Of a DNA stretch of 7,298 bases, positions 1 through 4,839 are shown piece after piece (position 1 is the stretch's first letter; every line of letters begins with the position of its first letter). Source of the stretch: Syntrophaceae bacterium (GTDB taxonomy: Bacteria > Desulfobacterota > SM23-61); contig PMCE01000187.1 of the NCBI GenBank assembly GCA_003154025.1, forward strand, positions 40,441 to 47,738, given 5' to 3'. The position numbers were made by a program, and so were the translations under genes. The notes below the pieces were generated by a model. The model saw nothing but the letters and a program-made list of their open reading frames with translations, was not told where the DNA came from and made no database searches.

Positions 1-669
1 GCAGTGGAGAGGAAGATCTCCCCGCACCCGGAGAAACTGGGAACGGGGGTCATCGAGGGGGTCGCTGCTCCCGAGTCGGCAAACAATTCGGCCACGGGAG
101 GCGCCTTCATCCCACTGTTTGTCCTGGGAATTCCCTCCAATGTGGCCATGGCAATGCTGCTGGGGGCGTTGATGATCCACGGGCTCCAGCCCGGGCCTCT
201 CCTGATCCGGGATCACCCGGAGATCTTCTGGGGCACGGTGGCCAGCATGTATATCGGCAATGCCATGCTGCTGGTGCTCAATCTCCCCCTCATCGGCCTG
301 TGGGTGAAACTCCTGAAGGTTCCCTACCAGATCCTGTTCCCCATGATCCTGCTCTTCTGCATGATCGGGGCGTACAGCATGAACAACAACGCGGCGGACA
401 TGTTGGTCATGCTGGTCTTCGGATTCCTGGGGTACCTGCTGCGCAAATACGGGTACGAACTGGCCCCCCTGGTCCTGGCCTTCATCCTCGGCCCCCAGAT
501 GGAGCAGGCCTTCCGCCAATCCCTGATCATGTCCGATGGAAGCCTGACGATCTTCTTCACCCGGCCCATCTCCGCCGGGGCCATGGGGCTGGCGATCTTC
601 CTCTTGATCTCCGCGTTCCTTCCGGCCTGGAAAAAGAGCAAGCAGAAGATCGAAGGGGAGATCACCTAA
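1..669 (+). CDS. tctA: TctA-family permease, large membrane subunit of a tripartite tricarboxylate transporter (3' part)
   Basis: The frame is open from base 1 and ends at TAA 667-669, so this is the C-terminal ~222 residues of a protein that is usually about 500 aa; the start lies upstream of the window. TctA is the large multi-helix membrane subunit that moves a carboxylate into the cell using an ion gradient, fed by a periplasmic TctC-type receptor and helped by the small TctB. The diagnostic stretch is the glycine/proline-rich part reading IPLFVLGIPSN followed by LLGALMIHGLQPGP, which matches the conserved TctA repeat motif. Several strongly hydrophobic helices follow, then a short basic cytoplasmic tail (KKSKQK). 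The binding-protein gene follows 108 bp downstream on the same strand. tctB is not in the window and is presumably upstream. The family call is firm; the substrate cannot be told from sequence. Confidence 0.93.
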   Translation, partial: AVERKISPHPEKLGTGVIEGVAAPESANNSATGGAFIPLFVLGIPSNVAMAMLLGALMIHGLQPGPLLIRDHPEIFWGTVASMYIGNAMLLVLNLPLIGLWVKLLKVPYQILFPMILLFCMIGAYSMNNNAADMLVMLVFGFLGYLLRKYGYELAPLVLAFILGPQMEQAFRQSLIMSDGSLTIFFTRPISAGAMGLAIFLLISAFLPAWKKSKQKIEGEIT

Positions 670-673
670 AAAT

Positions 674-708
674 GTTTCGAGTTTCAGGTTCCAAGTTTCG
701 AGTTCCGG
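674..708. repeat. Five tandem GTTYCRR heptads
   Basis: Starting 5 bp after the permease stop codon, five consecutive 7-bp units fit the consensus GTTYCRR (GTTTCGA, GTTTCAG, GTTCCAA, GTTTCGA, GTTCCGG). The first and fourth units are identical. Similar degenerate heptad arrays are, from memory, scattered through intergenic regions of some deltaproteobacterial genomes. Function unknown. The array lies in the 108-bp gap inside the transporter operon. Confidence 0.75.
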
Positions 709-777
709 AGGATTGAAATTTGGACCCTTCGATGTTCCCCAGGTTCTCTGCGGTTTAGATTTCACAAGGAGGGAAAT

Positions 778-1743
778 ATGAAAAAAATATTCCTCGGAAT
801 AAGTATCTTGGTTTATGGCCTCATGGCCGGAATCGTGCTGGCGGCTGATTTTCCCAACAAACCCCTGGAACTCGTCGTCCCCTTCGTCGCCGGCGGCTCC
901 TCCGACATCATGTGCCGGACCATGGTGGCCCGGGCGGCGCCCTTCCTGAACAACCAGCCCGTGGTGGTGGTGAACAAAGCGGGGGCGGGAACGGTGGCCG
1001 CTTCCAAGTACGCCCTGGATGGGAGAAACGACGGCTACACCCTCTATAACACCTCCACGTCCAGCATGATGGTGGCGCCCCTGGTTCACAAGACCAACTT
1101 TACATGGCGGGATTTCATCGGCCTGGCTCAAGTGATCTTCGAAGGAGATGCCCTTTTTGTCCGGACGGACACTCCCTACACCACCATGGAGAAATTCATT
1201 GAATATGCCAGGCAAAACCCGGGGAAGATCAAGTATGCAACTTCAGGGGCGGGGGGCAGCTCCCACCTCTCCATGGAAGGATTGGCCGCGGCCAAAAAGA
1301 TCGTGATCAAACATATCCCCACCAAAGGAAACGCGGAGACCGTAGCTGCCATCCTGGGAGGCCACGTCACCGTCGCCGCGGGAAACCCGGTTGCCTTCCG
1401 CCCCCACGAGGAGGCGGGGAAGCTCAAATGCCTGGCCCAGTTCGGCCACAAGCGGGACATGAACTTCGTTCCCAATATCCCCACCTTCAGGGAACAGGGA
1501 ATTGACGTAGTAGTGGATCTCTGGCGTTGGATGGTGGTCCCCAAGGGGACCCCTCCTGACCGGGTGAAGGTCCTGGCGGCCTCGTTCAAGAACATCCTCC
1601 AGGATAAGGAAACGGTAGCCAGCATGGAGAAAATCGGCTGCTACGTCTCCTACCTTCCGCCGGAGGATTATGAAAAAACCATGAAGGCCAGCGAGGAGAC
1701 CATAACTAAACTGGTGAAGCTGGCGGGGCTGGATAAGAAATAA
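778..1743 (+). CDS. tctC: TctC/Bug-family periplasmic solute-binding protein of the tripartite tricarboxylate transporter
   Basis: A 321-aa protein, the normal length for Bug/TctC receptors. Residues 1-22 form a Sec signal peptide: KK at the start, a hydrophobic core, and a probable cut after VLA at 22/23. There is no lipobox cysteine, so it should be free in the periplasm. The mature part shows the family landmarks in order: the first strand and ligand loop (LVVPFVAGGSSD, ~32-43), VVVVNKAGAGT (~62-72), DGYTL (~85-89), the central YATSGAGGSSHLSMEG segment, and an HIPTKGNAETVAAILGGHV segment equivalent to the usual HVPYKG...LLGGQV. It captures a carboxylate in the periplasm and passes it to the TctA/TctB membrane pair. 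AAGGAGGG at 766-773, 5 bp before the ATG, fixes the start. It is downstream of tctA rather than first in the operon, so a 5'-tctB-tctA-tctC-3' order is likely. Ligand unknown. Confidence 0.95.
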   Translation: MKKIFLGISILVYGLMAGIVLAADFPNKPLELVVPFVAGGSSDIMCRTMVARAAPFLNNQPVVVVNKAGAGTVAASKYALDGRNDGYTLYNTSTSSMMVAPLVHKTNFTWRDFIGLAQVIFEGDALFVRTDTPYTTMEKFIEYARQNPGKIKYATSGAGGSSHLSMEGLAAAKKIVIKHIPTKGNAETVAAILGGHVTVAAGNPVAFRPHEEAGKLKCLAQFGHKRDMNFVPNIPTFREQGIDVVVDLWRWMVVPKGTPPDRVKVLAASFKNILQDKETVASMEKIGCYVSYLPPEDYEKTMKASEETITKLVKLAGLDKK

Positions 1744-1790
1744 ATCCATTCTTCTCTTCTTCTCCCTCTGTCTGGAGACTGTGTTGTAAT

Positions 1791-1898
1791 GTCGCTGCGA
1801 GGGAGTGGAACAAACGAAACAGTCTCACAAGATTTTGATATCAATGAGATTACCACGTCCTCCCGCCTCGTTCCGCCAGCGGCGGGATCGCAAATGAC
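1791..1898. repeat. Degenerate long inverted repeat (palindromic intergenic element)
   Basis: The left arm (1791-1827) begins GTCGCTGCGAGGGAG and ends AGTCTCA. The right arm (1845-1898) begins TGAGATTACCACG and ends ATCGCAAATGAC, so the outer and inner ends are roughly reverse complements while the middle has drifted. This matches the layout of the widespread palindromic element reading GTCATTGCGAG...AATCTC...GAGATT...CTCGCAATGAC, known from many genomes (recalled, not searched). The right arm holds its own small stem, TCCCGCC (1861-1867) with GGCGGGA (1881-1887). The open frames running through here are by-products of the repeat. Confidence 0.6.
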
Positions 1899-1996
1899 AA
1901 ATGAAGGTTGCGACTCAGCCTCTTGTGAAAGAGAGCGAGAGGAGATTCCCGTCCCCATCTCGAAAGCAGGAGCAGGAATTTCAAGACACGCTGTAA

Positions 1997-2016
1997 GGGC
2001 AATTCATGAATTGCCC
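1997..2016. repeat. Perfect 20-bp palindrome
   Basis: GGGCAATTC-AT-GAATTGCCC is an exact 20-bp palindrome, flanked by GTAA and CTCCGGGGG. From memory, GTAGGGGC(A/G)ATTCATGAAT(T/C)GCCCC is a dispersed repeat in many environmental bacterial genomes, so this is probably a copy of a REP-like family rather than a local operator. Confidence 0.7.
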
Positions 2017-2044
2017 CTCCGGGGGCTTCCAGGATATTCAAATA

Positions 2045-2092
2045 GGAAAAACAAAAGAGGCAGGGTTTCAGCTCTGCCTCTTTGTTTTTCCC
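2045..2092. terminator. Bidirectional rho-independent terminator
   Basis: The arms 2045-2063 and 2074-2091 are complementary over about 18 bp with one bulged A. The stem core is GAGGCAG/CTGCCTC and the flanks are A-rich on the left and T-rich on the right, so a U-tract follows the hairpin on either strand. It can close transcription from tctC on the plus strand and from the small minus-strand gene remnant at 2068-2245, whose TGA (2070-2068) falls in the loop. Confidence 0.85.
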
Positions 2093-2245
2093 TTCTCCTG
2101 CCACTTCTTGAGCGTTTGCCGGATGTCCTCAAAAACACGGATGGTCGCCCAAATGCCTAATTTGTCCAAGACCCCGACATCCTTCACAACGACCTCAAGT
2201 ATGTTGGTAATCTAGTGTCCATCTATATTCTGGTATCTTTTCCAT
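2068..2245 (-). pseudogene. Small uncharacterised gene with a 1-nt frameshift
   Basis: On the minus strand an ATG at 2245-2243 opens a frame reading MEKIPEYRWTLDYQ and then runs into TGA. One base over, a 47-codon frame reads LEVVVKDVGVLDKLGIW, then ATIRVFEDIRQTLKKWQEK, ending at TGA 2070-2068. Skipping a single C (at about position 2202) joins them into one ~58-residue protein with an amphipathic, charged C-terminal helix. The stop sits in the loop of the terminator, as expected for the true end of a gene. The upstream minus-strand frame stops three bases before the ATG (TAAgtaATG), suggesting a former operon. I do not recognise the family. A single-base sequencing error could produce the same picture. 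Confidence 0.5.
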
Positions 2246-2248
2246 TAC

Positions 2249-2392
2249 TTACGATTCCATAGTCAACACCCGGTCAACGGGTGCGGGCATGAAGATGAAT
2301 CCCATGGGAGAGACAAAGGAAAGGCGGAAGAGGATCTCCAGGGCTGGATAGAAATTCCCGTGGGGGGCCGTGTGGGCCGGCGCCCGGGGCAA
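2249..2392 (-). other. Possible C-terminal remnant of a membrane protein
   Basis: A minus-strand frame ends at TAA 2251-2249, three bases before the ATG of the neighbouring small gene remnant. Its last ~35 codons read FYPALEILFRLSFVSPMGF, then IFMPAPVDRVLTMES, which looks like a short membrane or peripheral helix. The frame is open back to about 2484, with no ATG upstream; the TTG at 2392 is an arbitrary start. The plus strand here is purine-rich, which by itself gives hydrophobic antisense frames, so this may be chance. The hairpin CACCCG-5-CGGGTG at 2267-2283 lies inside it. Confidence 0.2.
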
Positions 2393-2426
2393 GCTCCCCC
2401 AAAAAAGGAAGGGAGAGAAAAAGCAG

Positions 2427-2732
2427 ATGGCGAAAGACCTTGAGAGACGGGTGGAGCGGTTGGAGAATTTTCTTGATTCATCTCATGAACCGGTAGACCT
2501 GGGGGAGATGATTTCGCGTTTTGAAGAAGGCGGGTATGGCGGAATAAGCCCTATGAGCATTGTTGCCTCGATCCTCTCCAACGGCGGGAGCGTGGATCAT
2601 TTGTGAGGCAATCTCCCCGACAAGCTCATTGATTTTTTTGCTGAGCGATGCGGGGAAGCTGTACCCAATGCGGATAAAGCCAAGACCGTCTTTCCGATAA
2701 AGGGGAACCCGACAGATTATGACCAAACCTGA
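2427..2732 (+). pseudogene. Small hypothetical protein interrupted by an in-frame TGA
   Basis: The ATG at 2427 follows an AGGGAG stretch about 11 bp upstream. The first 59 codons read MAKDLERRVERLENFLDSS (a heptad-like coiled-coil start), then GEMISRFEEGGYGGISPMS, and stop at TGA 2604-2606. The same frame then continues for 41 sensible codons (GNLPDKLIDFFAERCGEAV and onward) to TGA 2730-2732, overlapping the next ORF's ATG by 14 bp. The simplest reading is a ~101-residue protein carrying a nonsense mutation. A 59-residue protein that really ends at the first TGA is possible. Selenocysteine readthrough is not supported, because no convincing SECIS-like hairpin follows at the expected distance. 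The family is not recognised. Its link to the following HTH-like fragment suggests a shared accessory or phage-type module. Confidence 0.4.
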
Positions 2733-2841
2733 CACTTCACAGGCCGGGGAATTATCAGAGCGCCAGAAAAAGGCCATTCCTTTCTTCGTAAATGCCCCTA
2801 CGGTGGAAGGCGGGTGCAAGGCCGAACATTTCGGGTCCTGA
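2719..2841 (+). pseudogene. N-terminal fragment of an HTH-type protein
   Basis: Forty codons from ATG 2719 to TGA 2839-2841, overlapping the end of the preceding frame. The product contains GELSERQKKAIPFFVNAP followed by TVEGGCKA. The LSERQKKAI...L pattern is typical of the first helix of phage- and transposon-associated helix-turn-helix proteins (terminase-small-subunit or resolvase-like HTH), in which a tri-helical DNA-binding core should follow. Here the match ends at GGCKA and five unrelated residues lead to the stop, just where the AT-rich island starts at about 2842. The gene therefore looks truncated by a rearrangement near 2820. No good ribosome-binding site is seen. Family assignment is by pattern only. 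Confidence 0.35.
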
Positions 2842-3100
2842 AATTTTATTTCGGGAGTTAATGATAGTCAAAGATTCAAATTGTCAAAAAGTGAAAAAGC
2901 AGTTTATTTTCTTTGCAGATTTGGTTTTGTTTGGAAAAAAATAAAAATATAAATAAGTTAGATTGAAATTAATTTCCTTAGCCCGCCTAAAGTGCAAAAG
3001 AAACCTACAAAATTATATTTTTGGATAGATCGAAAATAACGAAATAGTAAATAAAATCAATTCCTTTAAGGTTGGTACATGATTTGCTTTTAAATACCAA
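2842..3100. other. AT-rich island without a convincing gene
   Basis: G+C is about 24% over 2881-3060 (44 of 180 by hand count), against clearly GC-rich flanking genes. It starts right where the HTH fragment loses its match. The only small frame with any support is a 27-codon one at 2861-2944, behind GGGAG with 3-bp spacing, coding for a lysine-rich hydrophobic peptide; I do not trust it as a gene. No tRNA, terminator or clear promoter was identified. Confidence 0.6.
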
Positions 3101-3106
3101 AGAAAT

Positions 3107-3174
3107 GCACCCCCATAGGGTGCGGGTTTCAACGTTCCCCCATAGGGGAAAACAGGCACAACCTCATGGTTGTG
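3107..3174. repeat. Three consecutive short hairpins
   Basis: Three stems lie within 68 bp: GCACCC-5-GGGTGC (3107-3123), TTCCCC-4-GGGGAA (3135-3150) and CACAACC-4-GGTTGTG (3157-3174). The first two share the core CCCCCATAGGG. None is followed by a T-run, so they are not terminators. They sit at the downstream edge of the AT-rich island. Confidence 0.65.
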
Positions 3175-3225
3175 TACCTTGATTACAGAGGAAAACTGCT
3201 CACTGCTTTTCATTTACGGTCGAAG

Positions 3226-3319
3226 TTGCGCCCCCAACTCGGGCGTAATCGATGGCAGTGGGCAAACCTCCCTGCCATTTCTACCAGCACAAGGAGCGGC
3301 AAAACATAATCTTACGCCC
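3226..3319 (+). other. Nested inverted repeats, possible structured RNA or decayed element end
   Basis: GGGCGTAA (3241-3248) pairs exactly with TTACGCCC (3312-3319). Inside it ATGGCAG (3252-3258) pairs with CTGCCAT (3272-3278), extended by a short GGG/CYC helix. A third copy of the arm, TTGCGCCC (3226-3233), can compete for GGGCGTAA with one G-U pair, giving two alternative folds. The structure ends about 35 bp before the start of the small membrane frame at 3354. No known riboswitch or RNA family is recognised. Confidence 0.4.
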
Positions 3320-3353
3320 AAGGAAATCGGCAAAAGGCAGGAAGCGCGGTATT

Positions 3354-3509
3354 ATGGGCTGGATTATCTTTGTTTTTGGGGATTATTGCCTTGTGATCAT
3401 GGGAGCTTACGCTTAGTTAGGGTATGGGGTTTGCGTATTATTATCGATTTTATGGTACCTTAGCCTGGACCAAAATTCAGCAAAAAGAAGAAGAAAGAAC
3501 AACTCCTAG
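3354..3509 (+). pseudogene. Tiny two-helix membrane protein split by an in-frame TAG
   Basis: The ATG at 3354 is preceded by AGGAAG (3339-3344) with 9-bp spacing. The first 20 codons read MGWIIFVFGDYCLVIMGAYA, a clean hydrophobic helix, and stop at TAG 3414-3416. The same frame continues LGYGVCVLLSILWYLSL, a second helix, then a basic tail (AKRRRKNNS), to TAG 3507-3509. Without the first TAG this is a ~51-residue helical hairpin with a positively charged end. In the A-rich tract at about 3480-3498 another frame reads KKKKKEQLLARLDEIAGALK, a strongly amphipathic helix, so the original C-terminus may have been longer and lost to a second frameshift. It precedes the small gene at 3552 on the same strand. 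The protein family is not recognised; the membrane character is clear. Confidence 0.4.
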
Positions 3510-3551
3510 CCAGGCTAGACGAAATTGCGGGGGCCCTGAAGGGAGGAACGC

Positions 3552-3716
3552 ATGACAAAAAAGTACCTCGTAGAACTTCTCAAGGAGATATTGAACACGG
3601 ATACCGACCTAGAATTCCTTTGGGATTTGGAGTCAGGGGAGCTTGAAACTCTGGCAGCTAGCATCAGATGCAGGGTGGAGCAGGAGAAGCAAAAGATGTG
3701 CTCTCAGGGGAGCTAG
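3552..3716 (+). CDS. Small acidic helical protein of unknown function (54 aa)
   Basis: The ATG at 3552 follows GGGAGG (3541-3546) with 5-bp spacing, the best ribosome-binding site in this cluster. The product begins MTKKYLVELLKEILNTDTDL and continues EFLWDLESGELETLAASIRC, ending at TAG 3714-3716. It is rich in Leu and Glu and should be almost entirely alpha-helical, with a predicted bundle or dimer face. No cysteine pair, HTH or catalytic motif is visible. It resembles, from memory, 50-60-residue uncharacterised proteins of Desulfobacterota, but no family name can be given. Translation downstream resumes in the same frame directly after the stop, which is odd and is described with the next ORF. 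Confidence 0.6.
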   Translation: MTKKYLVELLKEILNTDTDLEFLWDLESGELETLAASIRCRVEQEKQKMCSQGS

Positions 3717-3725
3717 CAGGAAGCG

Positions 3726-3977
3726 TTGCCGGGCGCTGATTCCTGGGATGCGGACCTTCGGTCCAGATCGGCACCCTGCCGGCCGTTTGCCAACTTTCAT
3801 GAGCAAGATGCCAAAATCGAGGAGAAGATTAGCGGGGAGTCCAATGGAAGCCTCAAATGTGCCGGGCTTGCCAGGAAGCTCTCTTCCTTTGTGGAGGGCC
3901 GCACAAATTGGCATTTTGCATTCCGGGAATCCACCGGGCTAGTTTTTCTCTCTTTCTTGTCTTCGAAAAAATCATAG
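3726..3977 (+). CDS. Hypothetical protein, uncertain start, in the same frame as the preceding gene
   Basis: The frame is open from the TAG of the previous gene (3714-3716) to TAG 3975-3977 and has no ATG. TTG at 3726, with AGGA 4 bp upstream, is the only likely start and gives 83 residues. The first third is low-complexity and Arg/Ser-rich, while the second half reads like a folded protein: FHEQDAKIEEKISGESNG, then CAGLARKLSSFVEGRTNW and HFAFRESTGLVFLSFLSS. The stop codon overlaps the AGGAGG ribosome-binding site of the next gene, a layout typical of an operon and an argument that the frame was once translated. It could be an independent gene, the 3' half of a 142-codon gene broken by TAG, or a chance frame. 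Function unknown. Confidence 0.35.
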   Translation: MPGADSWDADLRSRSAPCRPFANFHEQDAKIEEKISGESNGSLKCAGLARKLSSFVEGRTNWHFAFRESTGLVFLSFLSSKKS

Positions 3978-3981
3978 GAGG

Positions 3982-4206
3982 TTGTATACGAGAATCAGAA
4001 TTAAGGCCAAGTTGGATCGAAGAGGAACATATTATCCGGCGGTTTTGACAAATGAGCACCCCGACGCGTGTTACGGACTACCCGTGGTTGTCATTGATGG
4101 CGAACCTTATGTCCGTAAACCCAGTCAGGTCTATTGTATCAGGGTCAGCGATCTTGAATGGGCTGACTTAGCTAGAAAGGCTGGATATTCAGCCTTAAAA
4201 AGTTGA
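3982..4206 (+). CDS. Small beta-rich hypothetical protein; start codon apparently decayed to ACG
   Basis: The frame ends at TGA 4204-4206. The only standard start is TTG 3982, but it directly abuts the strong AGGAGG (3976-3981), leaving no spacer. The codon at the right distance (6 bp) is ACG at 3988, one base from ATG, which would start RIRIKAKLDRRGTYYPAV. The body continues LTNEHPDACYGLPVVVIDG, then EPYVRKPSQVYCIRVSDLEW, and ends in a short helix (DLARKAGYSAL). The pattern suggests a small beta-barrel-like domain of ~73 residues with a helical tail. I recall similar uncharacterised deltaproteobacterial proteins with TYYPxVxTNEHPD, but no function. Either the start was lost by a T-to-C change, expression uses ACG weakly, or TTG is used inefficiently. 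Confidence 0.55.
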   Translation: MYTRIRIKAKLDRRGTYYPAVLTNEHPDACYGLPVVVIDGEPYVRKPSQVYCIRVSDLEWADLARKAGYSALKS

Positions 4207-4232
4207 TTTTTCCCAATGGGCTTAATAGGCTA

Positions 4233-4366
4233 TCATCTCTCCTCTTTCTTCACTTCAATATAGGGCACCCCTGCCTTAATATGTCATCAAATTTGGTGAA
4301 AGGCGCAACCAGGAGCCTGTCTGTCGTGCTTTTCGTTCGAATATGATATAATCGTTCATCCTGAAA
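4233..4366 (-). pseudogene. Possible antisense gene remnant with a frameshift
   Basis: On the minus strand a frame open from 4366 reads TDRLLVAPFTKFDDILRQG and then diverges in a run of four Gs. One extra base there would continue it as VPYIEVKKEER, ending at TGA 4235-4233. The joined tail looks like a normal charged protein C-terminus. There is no start codon in the first frame, so the 5' end is missing or damaged. It overlaps the extended -10 promoter and the inverted-repeat arm at 4248-4266. Family unknown; this could be coincidence. Confidence 0.25.
4344..4352 (+). promoter_or_regulatory. Extended -10 sigma-70 promoter
   Basis: TGATATAAT gives a perfect TATAAT (4347-4352) with the TGn extension at 4344-4346. 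No good -35 hexamer is seen 16-18 bp upstream, as is common for extended -10 promoters. Transcription would begin near 4359, just before the transposase-like fragment at 4373. Confidence 0.5.
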
Positions 4367-4372
4367 TTAGGA

Positions 4373-4642
4373 GTGAAACGGGATGAGCATAAATTTTATC
4401 GAATGGGATTTGAAGACATCATTTTTCCTCCACCGTCCATTGAAGATCGGTTACCCGAAGGGTACCTGGCCCGTTTTGTAGTTGAGATCGTCGGGCTACT
4501 CGAGCTTAGCTCTTTGAAAGAATGTTTTATGTTTTCAAGGGTTCTGTTATTTGATGACTTAAAAAATCACGCAGGGTTCAGAAGAAGGAGAATTTTCCAC
4601 ACAACTGATCGCCTATTTTTCTTCCTTTTATTTAAAGCTTAG
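4373..4642 (+). pseudogene. Truncated IS1182-type transposase (N-terminal DUF772 fragment)
   Basis: From GTG 4373 the first ~48 codons carry the N-terminal signature of IS1182-group DDE transposases (DUF772 region): a short basic lead, then FPPPSIEDRLPEGYLARFVV, then EIVGLLELSSL. Intact family members run to ~450 residues, with the catalytic DDE core further on. Here the match ends near 4516 and the remaining 41 codons are an unrelated Phe/Arg-rich tail ending at TAG 4640-4642, so no catalytic residue is present. The GTG overlaps the only purine-rich site (TAGGAG), so the true start is uncertain; ATG 4383 is in another frame. An extended -10 promoter lies 20 bp upstream. The domain call is from pattern memory but the PPSIEDRLPE...LARFVV motif is distinctive. 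Confidence 0.7.
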
Positions 4643-4839
4643 CCCTTCTTGAAGTGGAGCACACACCCCTGCTTTCAAGAGTAACGCCCTCGAATTATGG
4701 AATCTTATCCTGAAAAATAGGGAAATAAATCCATAGGCCGGGTTTAAGAATTTCTTTGAAATTATCCTGTTTCGTCCTTCGCGTTAATACTTCCTTTTTT
4801 TTTTCGACGAGTTACTTAGCATGCCTATCGGATTCTTGC

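Larger units (their letters stand above)
4248..4659. repeat. Imperfect inverted repeats around the transposase fragment
   Basis: CTTCACTTCAATATAGGGC (4248-4266) is close to the reverse complement of GCCCTTCTTGAAGTGGAG (4642-4659), with TTGAAGTGrAG and GCCCT conserved. The arms flank the transposase-like fragment, giving a ~410-bp unit, which would suit a non-autonomous derivative of an insertion sequence. No target duplication is visible. CACCCCTGC also occurs in direct orientation at 4266-4274 and 4664-4672. The left arm overlaps the antisense remnant, so chance is not excluded. Confidence 0.3.

Noticed and set aside
1789..2160. 123-codon plus-strand frame after tctC
   Set aside because: It runs through the degenerate inverted repeat, the palindrome and the terminator, and has no ribosome site or protein character.
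2604..2650. Selenocysteine insertion at TGA 2604
   Set aside because: The only nearby stem (GCTCA...TGAGC) is weak with a large T-rich loop and no typical SECIS loop, and the family is unknown.
2478..2819. 113-codon minus-strand frame opposite the TGA-interrupted and HTH-like genes
   Set aside because: No ribosome site or motif; the plus-strand frames give better protein patterns and an overlapping stop/start arrangement.
3013..3213. 66-codon minus-strand frame through the three hairpins
   Set aside because: No ribosome site; its repeated PYGG residues come from the CCCCCATAGGG hairpins.
3107..3319. CRISPR array
   Set aside because: The hairpins differ from each other and there are no regularly spaced identical repeats or cas genes.
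3170..3463. 97-codon plus-strand frame
   Set aside because: It lacks a ribosome site and competes with the membrane-peptide frame at 3354, which has one and a clear helix pattern.
3643..3942. Arg/Pro-rich 99-codon frame
   Set aside because: Shadow of the frame at 3726-3977; composition is typical of an out-of-frame reading.
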